This document shows, in pieces, positions 52,855 through 60,869 of a DNA stretch of 64,000 nt (within the stretch, counting starts at the first letter, position 1; each line of letters begins with the position of its first letter). This stretch comes from Bacillus benzoevorans (GTDB lineage Bacteria > Bacillota > Bacilli > Bacillales > Cytobacillaceae). The stretch is from positions 420,938-484,937 of the forward strand of contig NZ_JACHGK010000002.1 in NCBI RefSeq assembly GCF_014207535.1, given 5' to 3'. The notes under the pieces were generated by a model, which saw only the letters and a list, made by a program, of their open reading frames with translations, did not search any database and had not been told where the DNA came from. The position numbers were made by a program, and so were the translations under genes.

Positions 52855-53508
52855 CTAAAATTCTCTTTTTGTATAAAAACGCAAGGAAATCAAATATGAA
52901 ACAGTCCATATGATAGCTAAACCGAAAAGAAATATCACGGTAAACATAGCCCCCGCTCCTTCCAGAAACTGGGCCAGTTTTTGGCCGAGCACAGATTGTT
53001 CATTATAAAACAAATTGACAGCAGCGGCCGTGCCGCCAAGTATCAACACAAAAAAGAGAAAAAAATTAGGCATTTTTGACTTCAGATATCCAAAGCGAAA
53101 AATCAACGGATAAGTGATAGAAAAGAAGATAATACCACTCGCAATAGCACTAACCACCCCCGCCTTTGTAAGCGGAATCTCATAAGGTATGGCAAACAGA
53201 TTGACTGCTAAATAAAGACACGAAAACCCAAGCACGGCATATAGAAGATAAACAAAAATGGAGAGGTATTTTGATAACACAATCGTTTTCTTTTTGATGG
53301 GAAGGCTAATAAGAATGATATCGCTGTTATTTTTATCTTCCAATGCACTGGCACCAAGACCGAGCTGATACGCAATGGTTATAATCCCAATGGTTATTCC
53401 CGTTGGACCTAAGTTTGATAAGGTAAAGGAGAAAAACAACATTAATAGAAGCGCAAAGGCAAAGGATTTTTTTTGTAACAAAATGTCTTTTTTAATAAGA
53501 TGAAACAC
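52855..53508 (-). CDS. ABC-2-type permease subunit
   Basis: A 217-residue membrane protein with about six helices; it starts FHLIKKDILLQKKSFAF, typical of ABC-2 permeases in GntR-ABC operons. The GTG start at 53508 overlaps the ATPase gene by 17 bases and follows GGGAGTGGGGATC. With the ATPase it forms an exporter, probably for a peptide antibiotic or envelope stress, as in Ytr and Bcr systems. Confidence 0.85.
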   Translation of the reverse strand: MFHLIKKDILLQKKSFAFALLLMLFFSFTLSNLGPTGITIGIITIAYQLGLGASALEDKNNSDIILISLPIKKKTIVLSKYLSIFVYLLYAVLGFSCLYLAVNLFAIPYEIPLTKAGVVSAIASGIIFFSITYPLIFRFGYLKSKMPNFFLFFVLILGGTAAAVNLFYNEQSVLGQKLAQFLEGAGAMFTVIFLFGLAIIWTVSYLISLRFYTKREF

Positions 53509-54367
53509 GATCCCCACTCCCTTTTGTGAAAAATAACATGATATCTTCAATAGTTGGCTTTTCTATCAATATAGCCCCACCAAAGTGGTTTTTAACGTCC
53601 ATTCTTCTGGCCAGTGCCTCAAATCCGTACTGATTCAACTGTAAACCGATCCAGATATCTCGATTCTCTGTATCTAGTATTTCTTTATCCCCTTTCACCA
53701 CGCAATATTCCTCTATCAATTCGTCTTTTGCTTGACTTAAAAGAATCTCGCCGTCGTGAATCAACGTAATATAATCCGCTACTTTATCTAAATCAGATGT
53801 GATATGGGTGGAAAAAAATACGGATTTATTTTCATCTTCTAACAGGGATTGCAGAATATCCAGCAGCTCTGAGCGTACAAGCGGATCCAATCCGGAAGTC
53901 GGTTCATCCATAATCAGCAATTCTGCATGATGGGAAAGAGCAATTGCCAATGAAAACTTCATCCTCATTCCCTTCGATAAATGCTTAATCTGTTTCTTTA
54001 ATGGCAGCTGAAAGTCTTTTACATATTTTTGAAAAACATCTTCATCCCAGTGATGATAAAAAGGACGAATTATATTTTTCATCTCTTGTACAGTAAGCTC
54101 TTCATAATAGTAGTTTTCATCATAAACAAATCCAATTTTCTCTTTTATTTCGATTTCATGTTTTTCATAATCTAAATCAAAGACTTTTATGGAACCGCTG
54201 TCTTTTTTGATTAAATTCATTATGAGTTTAATCGTGGTGCTTTTTCCAGCGCCATTTGGTCCAATAAACCCCATGATATAGCCGCGTTCCAAGGAAATGT
54301 TGACATTTTTCAAAGAAAAATCCTTATAGTTTTTATATAGATCGCTTATTTCAAGAATGTTGTTCAT
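53492..54367 (-). CDS. ABC transporter ATP-binding protein
   Basis: A 291-residue ATPase. The Walker A motif is GPNGAGKST near 36, the signature is LSKGMRMKFSLAIAL near 130, and the Walker B is LLIMDEPTSGLD near 151, followed by the H-loop FFSTHITSD. The ATG at 54367 follows GAGGAG by eight bases; its start overlaps the GntR stop codon region, so translation is coupled. It belongs to the GntR-ATPase-permease operon. Confidence 0.93.
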   Translation of the reverse strand: MNNILEISDLYKNYKDFSLKNVNISLERGYIMGFIGPNGAGKSTTIKLIMNLIKKDSGSIKVFDLDYEKHEIEIKEKIGFVYDENYYYEELTVQEMKNIIRPFYHHWDEDVFQKYVKDFQLPLKKQIKHLSKGMRMKFSLAIALSHHAELLIMDEPTSGLDPLVRSELLDILQSLLEDENKSVFFSTHITSDLDKVADYITLIHDGEILLSQAKDELIEEYCVVKGDKEILDTENRDIWIGLQLNQYGFEALARRMDVKNHFGGAILIEKPTIEDIMLFFTKGSGDRVSSY

Positions 54368-54372
54368 CCTTC

Positions 54373-54744
54373 TCACTCCTCATAAATCAGTTCCAGCATT
54401 TCTTTTAGTTCCGCTAACGAAAGACCAATTAGCTTACCTGTTTCAATGGCTTGTGTCATCCGTTCTTCCACTAACTTAATTTTCGATTCCCGCAGCATCT
54501 CCTTGTTAATGGATGCGACGAATGATCCTTTTCCAGCCATCGTCACGATAAATCCGTCTTTTTCCAGTTCGTCATACGCCCTTTTTGTCGTAATCACACT
54601 GATCTTTAGCTCTTTCGCTAAATTTCGAATCGATGGCAGTGGTTCCGAATCGGCTAGTTCCCCCCTTACGATATGGTCTTTTATCTGGTTTACAATCTGA
54701 AGATAAATGGGTTCATCCGATGAATTAGAGATTAGTATCTTCAC
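54373..54744 (-). CDS. GntR-family regulator, YtrA subfamily
   Basis: The 123-residue repressor has a GntR winged HTH (IYLQIVNQIKDHIVRGEL, then LPSIRNLAKELKIS near 36) and only a short helical tail, as in YtrA proteins. Its start is a GTG at 54744, after AGAGGT. A palindromic site overlaps its own promoter, so it probably represses the operon until the transporter's substrate or envelope stress appears. Confidence 0.92.
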   Translation of the reverse strand: MKILISNSSDEPIYLQIVNQIKDHIVRGELADSEPLPSIRNLAKELKISVITTKRAYDELEKDGFIVTMAGKGSFVASINKEMLRESKIKLVEERMTQAIETGKLIGLSLAELKEMLELIYEE

Positions 54745-54769
54745 AATAATTTACCTCTCATCCGTTATA

Positions 54770-54811
54770 TCTGTATATGTACAATATATACAGACATAAC
54801 AGGTAAGTCAA
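54770..54811 (-). promoter_or_regulatory. Promoter and operator of the GntR-ABC operon
   Basis: On the minus strand TTGACT (54806-54811) and TATATT (54783-54788) are spaced by 17 bases, a good sigma-A promoter. The dyad TCTGTATAT-N7-ATATACAGA (54770-54794, perfect 9-base arms) covers the -10 region. This is a strong candidate site for the YtrA-type repressor. Confidence 0.8.
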
Positions 54812-54849
54812 TAGGCTAGGTGATATTCCTTTTTTTGAAATCCTTGAAA

Positions 54850-54959
54850 ATAAAACAAAGAAGTGGACAGCTAATATGCTCGCCGATACAGCTGTAGTCA
54901 TTGCACCACTCATTCCTTCGTCGATTGCTGGAATCGTTCCACTCGCTGCGATTATTTGA
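54850..54959 (+). pseudogene. Possible NhaC-like antiporter relic
   Basis: The short plus-strand frame KKWTANMLADTAVVIAPLIP continues SSIAGIVPLAAII and stops. The pattern resembles the conserved APLIPWN segment of NhaC-type antiporters, with SS in place of WN. There is no start or remaining gene. A low-confidence remnant. Confidence 0.3.
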
Positions 54960-54987
54960 AAGTAACCGTTACGGTATAATTTAGATT

Positions 54988-55323
54988 TTAAAAAAATTCT
55001 TTTAGGGCAAGGCGGGCATTATTTTCAGCAATTTTTAAAAGGCCAGACTGAATGGCTTCCTTTTCTATCTTTTGTTTAGCAATATCTTCTAGTTGGAACC
55101 CTTCATGCCAATTGATATCACTACTAAATATGCCTTCACTTGAAATAGCTTGAATATCCTTTGAGTCAATAGATGGTGCTTGGACAATGGTAGCATGCGG
55201 TAAAGTGATATGGATTGCCTTCATTTTGGTATCCAAAGTGATGTCCTTTTTAGTCAAACTTTTCAAGTCAACACCTGCAATCACTTCTCCAGGAACGACC
55301 ATAAAAAAGTTGGGTAAATGCAA
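54988..55323 (-). pseudogene. DUF4230 protein, N-terminally truncated
   Basis: The 111-residue frame (PGEVIAGVDLKSL, then MKAIHITLPHATIVQAPSID) matches the C-terminal part of DUF4230 proteins, which are usually about 200 residues with an N-terminal membrane anchor. The anchor and first half are missing, and no ribosome site precedes the first Met. Confidence 0.6.
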
Positions 55324-55448
55324 AAATATTTACATAGACAATAAACCTAGTTAAAATAATTTCATAAATTAAATAGAACTTGTTTTAAGCAAAAAGTTGG
55401 ACTTGGGAAAAATATTTTACTTAGCGCATACTTTAGGAGGATTGATTG

Positions 55449-56810
55449 ATGGGTACTAAGATAGAAGAACATGCGGGAAAAGAGCGTGGCTGGTTAAAGC
55501 AAAGCTCGAACGTGAGCTTAGAAGATATAAATAATACTGTAAGTGTTCCAAGTAAAGGCGGGTTTTGGCGTAAGCTGCTTGCCTTTATGGGACCGGGTTC
55601 ATTAGTAGCTGTTGGTTATGTAGACCCGGGAAACTGGGCAACTTCCATCGCAGGTGGAGCACGTTTTGGTTACACCCTATTGATTGTCATTTTACTTTCT
55701 AATTTAATTGCAATGCTTCTACAGGCATTGTCATCAAAACTCGGGATCGTGACAGGAAGGGATCTAGCTCAAGCAACAAAGGATGCAACCGGAAAGAACA
55801 CCGCCTTTTTTCTTTGGATTTTAGCGGAATTGGCAATTATTGCGACAGATTTAGCTGAAGTGATCGGTTCGGCTATAGCACTAAATTTATTATTTGGCAT
55901 TCCAATATTACTGGGTATCGCCATAACCACATTAGACGTGTTACTTTTACTTTATTTGCAAAAGAAAAGCTTTCGTATTATTGAATCTATTGTCATCGTT
56001 TTAATGGTTACAATATTTGTCGTATTTGCATTTGAAGTTATGATTGCAAAACCTGAAATTGCCGCCCTATTCGGTGGATTTATTCCTCAACCTGAAATTG
56101 TCACAAATCCACAAATGCTCTTTATTTCTTTAGGTATTTTAGGAGCAACGGTGATGCCGCACAATTTATATTTGCATTCTTCTATCGTGCAAACAAGGCA
56201 ATATACGAGGGCAACAGAAGGAAAAAGAGAAGCCATTAAGTTTTCCATTATTGATTCCACCTTTTCGTTAACTATCGCTTTTCTCATTAATTCCGCTATT
56301 TTGATTTTAGGAGCTGCAGCCTTTTATGGCACAAATTTAGATGTATCCGAAATTGAAGCTGCTTATGAACTACTTAGTCCAACCCTTGGGGTAGGTTTAG
56401 CAAGTACTCTATTCGCAGTCGCCTTACTTGCATCCGGTCAAAATGCTACCATTACTGGAACGATTAGCGGTCAAATCGTCATGGAAGGATTTATTAACTT
56501 GAGAATTTCACCATGGCTTCGTCGTTTAATTACGCGGTTATTAGCAGTCATTCCTGCTTTTATCGTGACCTGGCTGGCAGGCTCCAAAGGAACAGGTGAA
56601 TTACTATTGTGGAGTCAAGTGGTCCTAAGCTTAGCACTTCCATTTGCCGTGATTCCTTTAGTAATTTTTACAAGTGATAAAAAGAAAATGGGTGAATTTG
56701 CGAACAAATTACCTGTGAAAATATTAGCATGGGTATGTACAGGGGTAATCGTTGCATTGAATATATTCTTAATAGGATATATTGTTGTGACAGGTCAAGA
56801 TTTAGGGTAA
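55449..56810 (+). CDS. mntH: Nramp-family divalent metal transporter (MntH)
   Basis: A 453-residue membrane protein with 11-12 helices. The metal-binding DPGN motif is at 59-62 and MPHN is near 237, both diagnostic of Nramp carriers that import Mn(II) (and Fe(II)) with protons. The long N-terminal tail (about 40 residues) is somewhat larger than usual. The ATG at 55449 follows AGGAGG; the TTG one codon earlier is less likely. No clear MntR box or manganese riboswitch was found in the 125 bases upstream. Confidence 0.92.
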   Translation: MGTKIEEHAGKERGWLKQSSNVSLEDINNTVSVPSKGGFWRKLLAFMGPGSLVAVGYVDPGNWATSIAGGARFGYTLLIVILLSNLIAMLLQALSSKLGIVTGRDLAQATKDATGKNTAFFLWILAELAIIATDLAEVIGSAIALNLLFGIPILLGIAITTLDVLLLLYLQKKSFRIIESIVIVLMVTIFVVFAFEVMIAKPEIAALFGGFIPQPEIVTNPQMLFISLGILGATVMPHNLYLHSSIVQTRQYTRATEGKREAIKFSIIDSTFSLTIAFLINSAILILGAAAFYGTNLDVSEIEAAYELLSPTLGVGLASTLFAVALLASGQNATITGTISGQIVMEGFINLRISPWLRRLITRLLAVIPAFIVTWLAGSKGTGELLLWSQVVLSLALPFAVIPLVIFTSDKKKMGEFANKLPVKILAWVCTGVIVALNIFLIGYIVVTGQDLG

Positions 56811-56965
56811 ACAGGTAGAAGGGAATGGCATTCAAGAGTTCTATTGATATGGATAACCAAAAAGCTGTTCAGAAAATAAAGCTACCTTTTAATAAAATAC
56901 TTTTAATCTCTTTTTTAAATTTCTCCATCAATAGGAACAGCGGATGAATAATTGATTACAAAAAG

Positions 56966-57018
56966 GACCAAACATGGACGACGATTAAATTAGCAATCAT
57001 CCATATTTGGCTTTTTTT
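56966..57018 (+). terminator. Terminator after mntH
   Basis: CCAAACATGGA pairs with TCCATATTTGG (56968-56978 with 57000-57010), followed by TTTTTTT at 57012-57018. Beyond it, on the minus strand, a short frame near 57030-57080 reads like a histidine-kinase C-terminus (TTFVVKLP), probably a relic. Confidence 0.8.
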
Positions 57019-57113
57019 GTTTATGACTGAGTAGGCAGCTTTACCACAAATGTCGTTTCTGCATCTTCTATACCTTCGATGTTTTAACTCCCATTATTTT
57101 GAAATATTGAATG

Positions 57114-57302
57114 TTAGTGTGCTACGATAATCATTGTATCTGCATCTACTTCATGCGCAGATGCATCAAGGGTCTTTTCTAAAGTGGAGCTGGTTGTTTG
57201 CAGCGATTCTCTGTTCTCCGTAATAAAAACTGGTGCGCCACCAGGCATGATATTCTCCTTGTTTGTTGTAATAATCGCAATAATTTTCGTTGGCTGCTCC
57301 AT
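57114..57302 (-). CDS. Capping complex subunit for YIEGIA
   Basis: A 62-residue protein (IIAIITTNKENIMPGGAPVF, then ESLQTTSSTLEKTLDASAHE) that matches the small partner found beside YIEGIA membrane proteins in spore formers. It begins 26 bases after the YIEGIA gene. The pair is linked with spore formation; molecular role unclear. Confidence 0.75.
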   Translation of the reverse strand: MEQPTKIIAIITTNKENIMPGGAPVFITENRESLQTTSSTLEKTLDASAHEVDADTMIIVAH

Positions 57303-57328
57303 GTCTTTACTCCTTCTTCCTTTTACTT

Positions 57329-58213
57329 TTAACGATTTCCTTTTCCCTTATCAGATTGACGTGGTAAACGAATGGCACTATCAAGGACAGGGACATGTTT
57401 TAAAACTTCTTTAATCTGTTTAAAATCTTTTTCTCTTGGCAGGAAAAATAATGCGATTCTTCCATCTTCCATATCCCTTTTGGAAAGTGGAATCAAATCA
57501 GGCTCTCCTGAATCAAGATAAGAACCTAATACATTTGCAATATGATGTAACATTGCCTGTCGCTGCCCAATATGGGACAAGGTAACAATACTATTTTCAT
57601 TTTTTGGGGTAATAATTGCTCCTGCAGCTCGTTCCTTTATCAACTTTCGACTAGACTCTAATCCGACATTTTTAATATGAATATCACTTACATAAAGGTT
57701 AGGGCCTTCAAATCGAATCTCTCCCTCTGAAATCTCAGCCATTTCCACAAGCAATTTCCCCTTGATTCTAGATTTAACAAGAAAAACAAATACAAGACCG
57801 ATTACTACACCAAGCCATAATTTATACACAGCGAACATAGTTGCAATGAGGGCGGAAAACATGACGATATAATTTCTACCCTCAAATGCCTGTGCCATTC
57901 CCTCAATAAAAGCCTCTCCTCGCTTTACCAATTCCTTATTGTCGATTTTTTCAAGAGTCTCCCTTTCCATTTTACGGACTTCCCGGAACTGAGTTGCTGC
58001 TAGACCAAGAAATGTGACGGCGGCCCAATTTGAATCCATTACTGAAGGTACCGCAACAGCCCCAATAAAAGCCGCAATAAACCCAAATGAGAGATGTATA
58101 ATTCTTCCTGTCGGGTACGTAGGATATTGGCGGAAATCAGTACGTAACAATATAACCCGTGCTGCAAATCCCAACAAGGTGCCAACTATAACTGGTAGTA
58201 TATATTCACCCAT
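57329..58213 (-). CDS. YIEGIA-family membrane protein
   Basis: A 294-residue protein with three or four N-terminal helices, a hydrophobic pair near 115-150 and a soluble C-terminal half. The namesake motif appears as AFIEGMA (about 107-113), a conservative variant of YIEGIA. GRIIHLSFGFIAAFIGAVAV and ATQFREVRKMERETLE are family-like. It occurs in endospore formers and is followed by its capping subunit gene. The ATG at 58213 has GGAAGG upstream. Confidence 0.85.
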   Translation of the reverse strand: MGEYILPVIVGTLLGFAARVILLRTDFRQYPTYPTGRIIHLSFGFIAAFIGAVAVPSVMDSNWAAVTFLGLAATQFREVRKMERETLEKIDNKELVKRGEAFIEGMAQAFEGRNYIVMFSALIATMFAVYKLWLGVVIGLVFVFLVKSRIKGKLLVEMAEISEGEIRFEGPNLYVSDIHIKNVGLESSRKLIKERAAGAIITPKNENSIVTLSHIGQRQAMLHHIANVLGSYLDSGEPDLIPLSKRDMEDGRIALFFLPREKDFKQIKEVLKHVPVLDSAIRLPRQSDKGKGNR

Positions 58214-58724
58214 TTCTTTCCTTCCTTTGACTTTAGTCTATCCCACTGTATATTTATTGATATTTTCAGACCGTATGCACCTATTAAAGCCATAACGAGG
58301 ATATAAAAGTTGAATAGTAAAGGTACTTAAATATTAATGGCTTGAATCATACAATAGTTTCAGCAAAAACTAAGATAATATTCCGGCCTTTAAAAACGTA
58401 GGGGCGGTTCCCGCGTTTTCCCAATTTATTCCATGATCTGTTGGGCATGTCCTGTTTCGCTTTATGTTGAACGGGGCACCTCGTCCCCGTGTCCCTAAGG
58501 TAGGAATCATTCTATGAAATTTTGTACTTAAAAAGCTGGTTCTGCTCTCGAAATGCGATTTGAAGGTTGGGAAATAACATTTCATGACCGGGAAATGGAC
58601 GGGAAATGATGGGAAATGAATTTTCAGACATTCGACTCAATTCTTCGCTCCCTTTATGGTAAAGATATCAGGGATTAATAGAGTACCCTTACAAACTTTA
58701 TTCATAACAGGACGGTGCAGCAGG
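58214..58724. other. 511-base region upstream of the HTH gene, with short direct repeats
   Basis: No gene is seen. Three copies of GGGAAATG at about 8-13 base spacing lie between 58590 and 58618, in the leader of the HTH-domain gene. They could be iteron-like protein sites. Bases 58395-58500 contain CGGTTCCCGCG and GGGGCACCTCGTCCCC, which can form hairpins. Confidence 0.4.
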
Positions 58725-59585
58725 ATGAATATTAAATCAGGTGCAATGGAACAGTACGAGCAATATTCTCAATTTCAGTCATTGGAAGAGTTTAATCATC
58801 ATTTCGAATTGTGGATGGCGGAGCATAAGAAGGATTTCTCAAAGGGAGAATTAATCGGGTTAAAACGGCTGGTTCGTTTTGCAGCAAAAATCCCTGGGGT
58901 TTGTCATGCCAAGATTGGTACGGTTCTGAAGGCGATCTATGAAGAATACAATGACAACGGTATTTCCCGTTCTACTTTTAAACGGATGCTTGGAAAAGCA
59001 AAGAAACTCGGCATTCTGGCTATTTATGAAACGGAGCGAAAAAACGGTTCTCAGTCCAGCAACCTGTATCTATTTCATCGTTTTCCTCACAATGAACCAC
59101 CCAAAGTGGAAAAGTTGGACTACCATAATGAAACTAGTAATCTTTCTGAAACTGAAAAAATTAAAGATCTAAATAAACGTAGAGATGAACCCATTCAGCT
59201 CGATCACAGCTATACAAATGACTACGTTCCAAAAAATTTTGTGGGGCTCATTAAATACTTTTTCAACGATGCCAAGACTATTGAAGAATATTGGAGAATG
59301 ACTAGAATCGCTGCAAACAACTATAACTATGAAAATGAGACGGAATTCATTCTTATATCAGCCATCGATTCCTTTAAGCAGCTTGTTAGAAAGATAAAAA
59401 CAAAGAGAATCCATAAGCCGATTGCCTATTATTACGGCATCATTTCCCAAAAGTTTCACGAACACTTTTATCAAGAAAGATATGAGATGCGCAGCGAGTT
59501 TGACTGTTACAGCGAAGAACGGCCATACAACAGCTACTACGAAAACCTAGCCGGGTTTCTCATCGAACAAGGGATTATAGCCTGA
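58725..59585 (+). CDS. Helix-turn-helix-domain protein of unknown role
   Basis: A 286-residue protein. Residues about 65-110 (GTVLKAIYEEYNDNGISRST then FKRMLGKAKKLGIL) look like a winged HTH similar to those in plasmid or phage replication regulators. The C-terminal part is rich in aromatic residues (YYYGIISQKFHEHFY). I take the ATG at 58725; earlier in-frame Met codons lack sites and a later one (MEQYEQYSQ) is possible. Part of this gene is duplicated as a relic at 38744-38795. Function not assigned. Confidence 0.7.
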   Translation: MNIKSGAMEQYEQYSQFQSLEEFNHHFELWMAEHKKDFSKGELIGLKRLVRFAAKIPGVCHAKIGTVLKAIYEEYNDNGISRSTFKRMLGKAKKLGILAIYETERKNGSQSSNLYLFHRFPHNEPPKVEKLDYHNETSNLSETEKIKDLNKRRDEPIQLDHSYTNDYVPKNFVGLIKYFFNDAKTIEEYWRMTRIAANNYNYENETEFILISAIDSFKQLVRKIKTKRIHKPIAYYYGIISQKFHEHFYQERYEMRSEFDCYSEERPYNSYYENLAGFLIEQGIIA

Positions 59586-59613
59586 GGGACACAGGGACAG
59601 GTGCCGCCTTTGT

Positions 59614-59698
59614 GTTTACCTAAAACAACAAACAGGCACTATCCTGTTTGGATGGCGCCTGGCACTTTTCATATTTTTAAAAAGCTTCTAAATTTAAA
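59614..59698. repeat. Dispersed intergenic repeat, copy C
   Basis: TTTACCTAAAACAACAAACA, then a CCTGTTTGGATGGCGCCTGG block and AAAAAGCTTCTAAA match copy A (42978-43060) and more weakly copy B. It begins about 30 bases after the HTH gene stop. Confidence 0.65.
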
Positions 59699-59884
59699 GT
59701 TTCTAAATAAGGCACTTTCTTCTTCATCCATTAGCCACTGCCAATTCAGATTTCCTTTTTTGATGAAATAAATTAAAAAGGGGATATGTATACTCAATAA
59801 AACAAGTTCGAACATCCAGTCATTTTTAAACAAAAAATAACACATTAAATAGATTGAAAAAAACCTGATTAACCTATGTAACAC
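59669..59884 (-). CDS. Doubtful small membrane protein
   Basis: A 71-residue frame with two hydrophobic segments (FSIYLMCYFLF and FELVLLSIHIPFLIYFI). Its 3' end overlaps the dispersed repeat. No ribosome site or family supports it. Confidence 0.3.
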   Translation of the reverse strand: MLHRLIRFFSIYLMCYFLFKNDWMFELVLLSIHIPFLIYFIKKGNLNWQWLMDEEESALFRNFKFRSFLKI

Positions 59885-60120
59885 AAATTGGACATCGTTC
59901 TCTACCCATCGTTCAATCTACTTCATTAAAATGTTATAAGCAACAATTCCCACTATAAAACTAAGGATGGGAAGATGAATAAAATCACCTATTACATTAT
60001 CAATCTCCTCTGCTTTAACACGCCCCGTTCGTGAAAATGTAAGAATGACTTCTTATTATTTTGCTGATATTCTGTTTTCTGATGTACTAATTGTTATATT
60101 ATATTAAATAAAACCGTACA

Positions 60121-60297
60121 TTACTTCTTGGATAAATAATATCTTGCATTAGCAAAAAATACAGTCCCAAGGAGAAATAACATAACTATAAGCCAACATG
60201 CAATGGCTGAATATTTATCTTTAAAAATAAAAACACTTGTCCAATTAACAAATACCATTATTACCATAACAACATACAAACCTATTAAATACTTCAT
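60121..60297 (-). CDS. Small two-helix membrane protein, 58 residues
   Basis: A frame with two helices (YLIGLYVVMVIMVFVNW and ACWLIVMLFLLGTVFFA) separated by FIFKDKYS and ending YYLSKK. GGAGG lies upstream of the ATG at 60297, but spacing is long (about 13 bases). It is below the usual size cutoff. No family is recognised. A shorter open frame at about 59930-60010 has no start and may be a remnant. Confidence 0.5.
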   Translation of the reverse strand: MKYLIGLYVVMVIMVFVNWTSVFIFKDKYSAIACWLIVMLFLLGTVFFANARYYLSKK

Positions 60298-60354
60298 ATA
60301 TTTAGTGTGAACCTCCGTTCCTGTCGTTATTTATTTCTTACACCTTTCATTAAT

Positions 60355-60843
60355 AAATCATTTATTTATGTGGAGTATTTTCCCTGTTCCTTTTCAGAAC
60401 GATTCACTATCCTTTACTGCATTTCACCATAAATATCCAGCTTTTTTACTAAGGTACCGAAAGTTTCTTAAGGCTACTGCTTAATATTATTGGTCGATTG
60501 CTGAAATAGGTTTCTCTATGTTCAATCTTTAGACCCTTACATTCGGAAGTCCGTCAGTTCCTGAATATTAGAACTATTTTCACCATATCAAGTTTTTCAG
60601 CTGTGCGGCATATCCGTTGACATACCTTTTCCACAGGAATGGCTACAGCCTTCGTTCTGCCGAATCTACCTGTACTTCACACCCTATAATCTGTCAATCA
60701 TAACGCATGCAGGACTATTGACGGGATAGTTTCAGAAAACATGGTTTCTTCATTCCTATCCTCCGTTATAAAGTGAAAAATTTGCCGTGCAAACTTTCCT
60801 GTATTTCACATAATAAACGCTTATAACAGAACTTGTCGCGCAC
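60355..60843 (-). mobile_element. Probable group II intron relic (5' part, no reverse transcriptase)
   Basis: Read on the minus strand from 60843, this begins GTGCGCGACAAG, like the GUGCG 5' end of bacterial group II introns. About 490 bases without any reading frame follow. They show many local stems: GGATAG/CTATCC, GTCAAT/ATTGAC and CAGG/CCTG pairs in the first 250 bases. Regions such as ACTGACGGACTTCCGAATG and GGGTCTAAAGATTGAAC look like domain I of these introns. No reverse-transcriptase frame and no domain V was found, so it is truncated. Identification is by pattern only. Confidence 0.5.
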
Positions 60844-60869
60844 GCCCGTTTGCAGAATAAGACAACCTA

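Noticed and set aside
55324..55448. Possible manganese riboswitch or MntR box before mntH
   Set aside because: No conserved yybP-ykoY pattern or clear MntR palindrome could be recognised in the short leader.
58370..58585. A 71-codon minus-strand frame upstream of the HTH gene
   Set aside because: No ribosome site, odd composition, and it lies in a hairpin- and repeat-containing leader.
60355..60843. OLE-type large RNA as an alternative for the stem-rich segment
   Set aside because: No OLE-associated membrane protein gene is adjacent and the 5' GTGCG fits a group II intron better; not excluded without a search.
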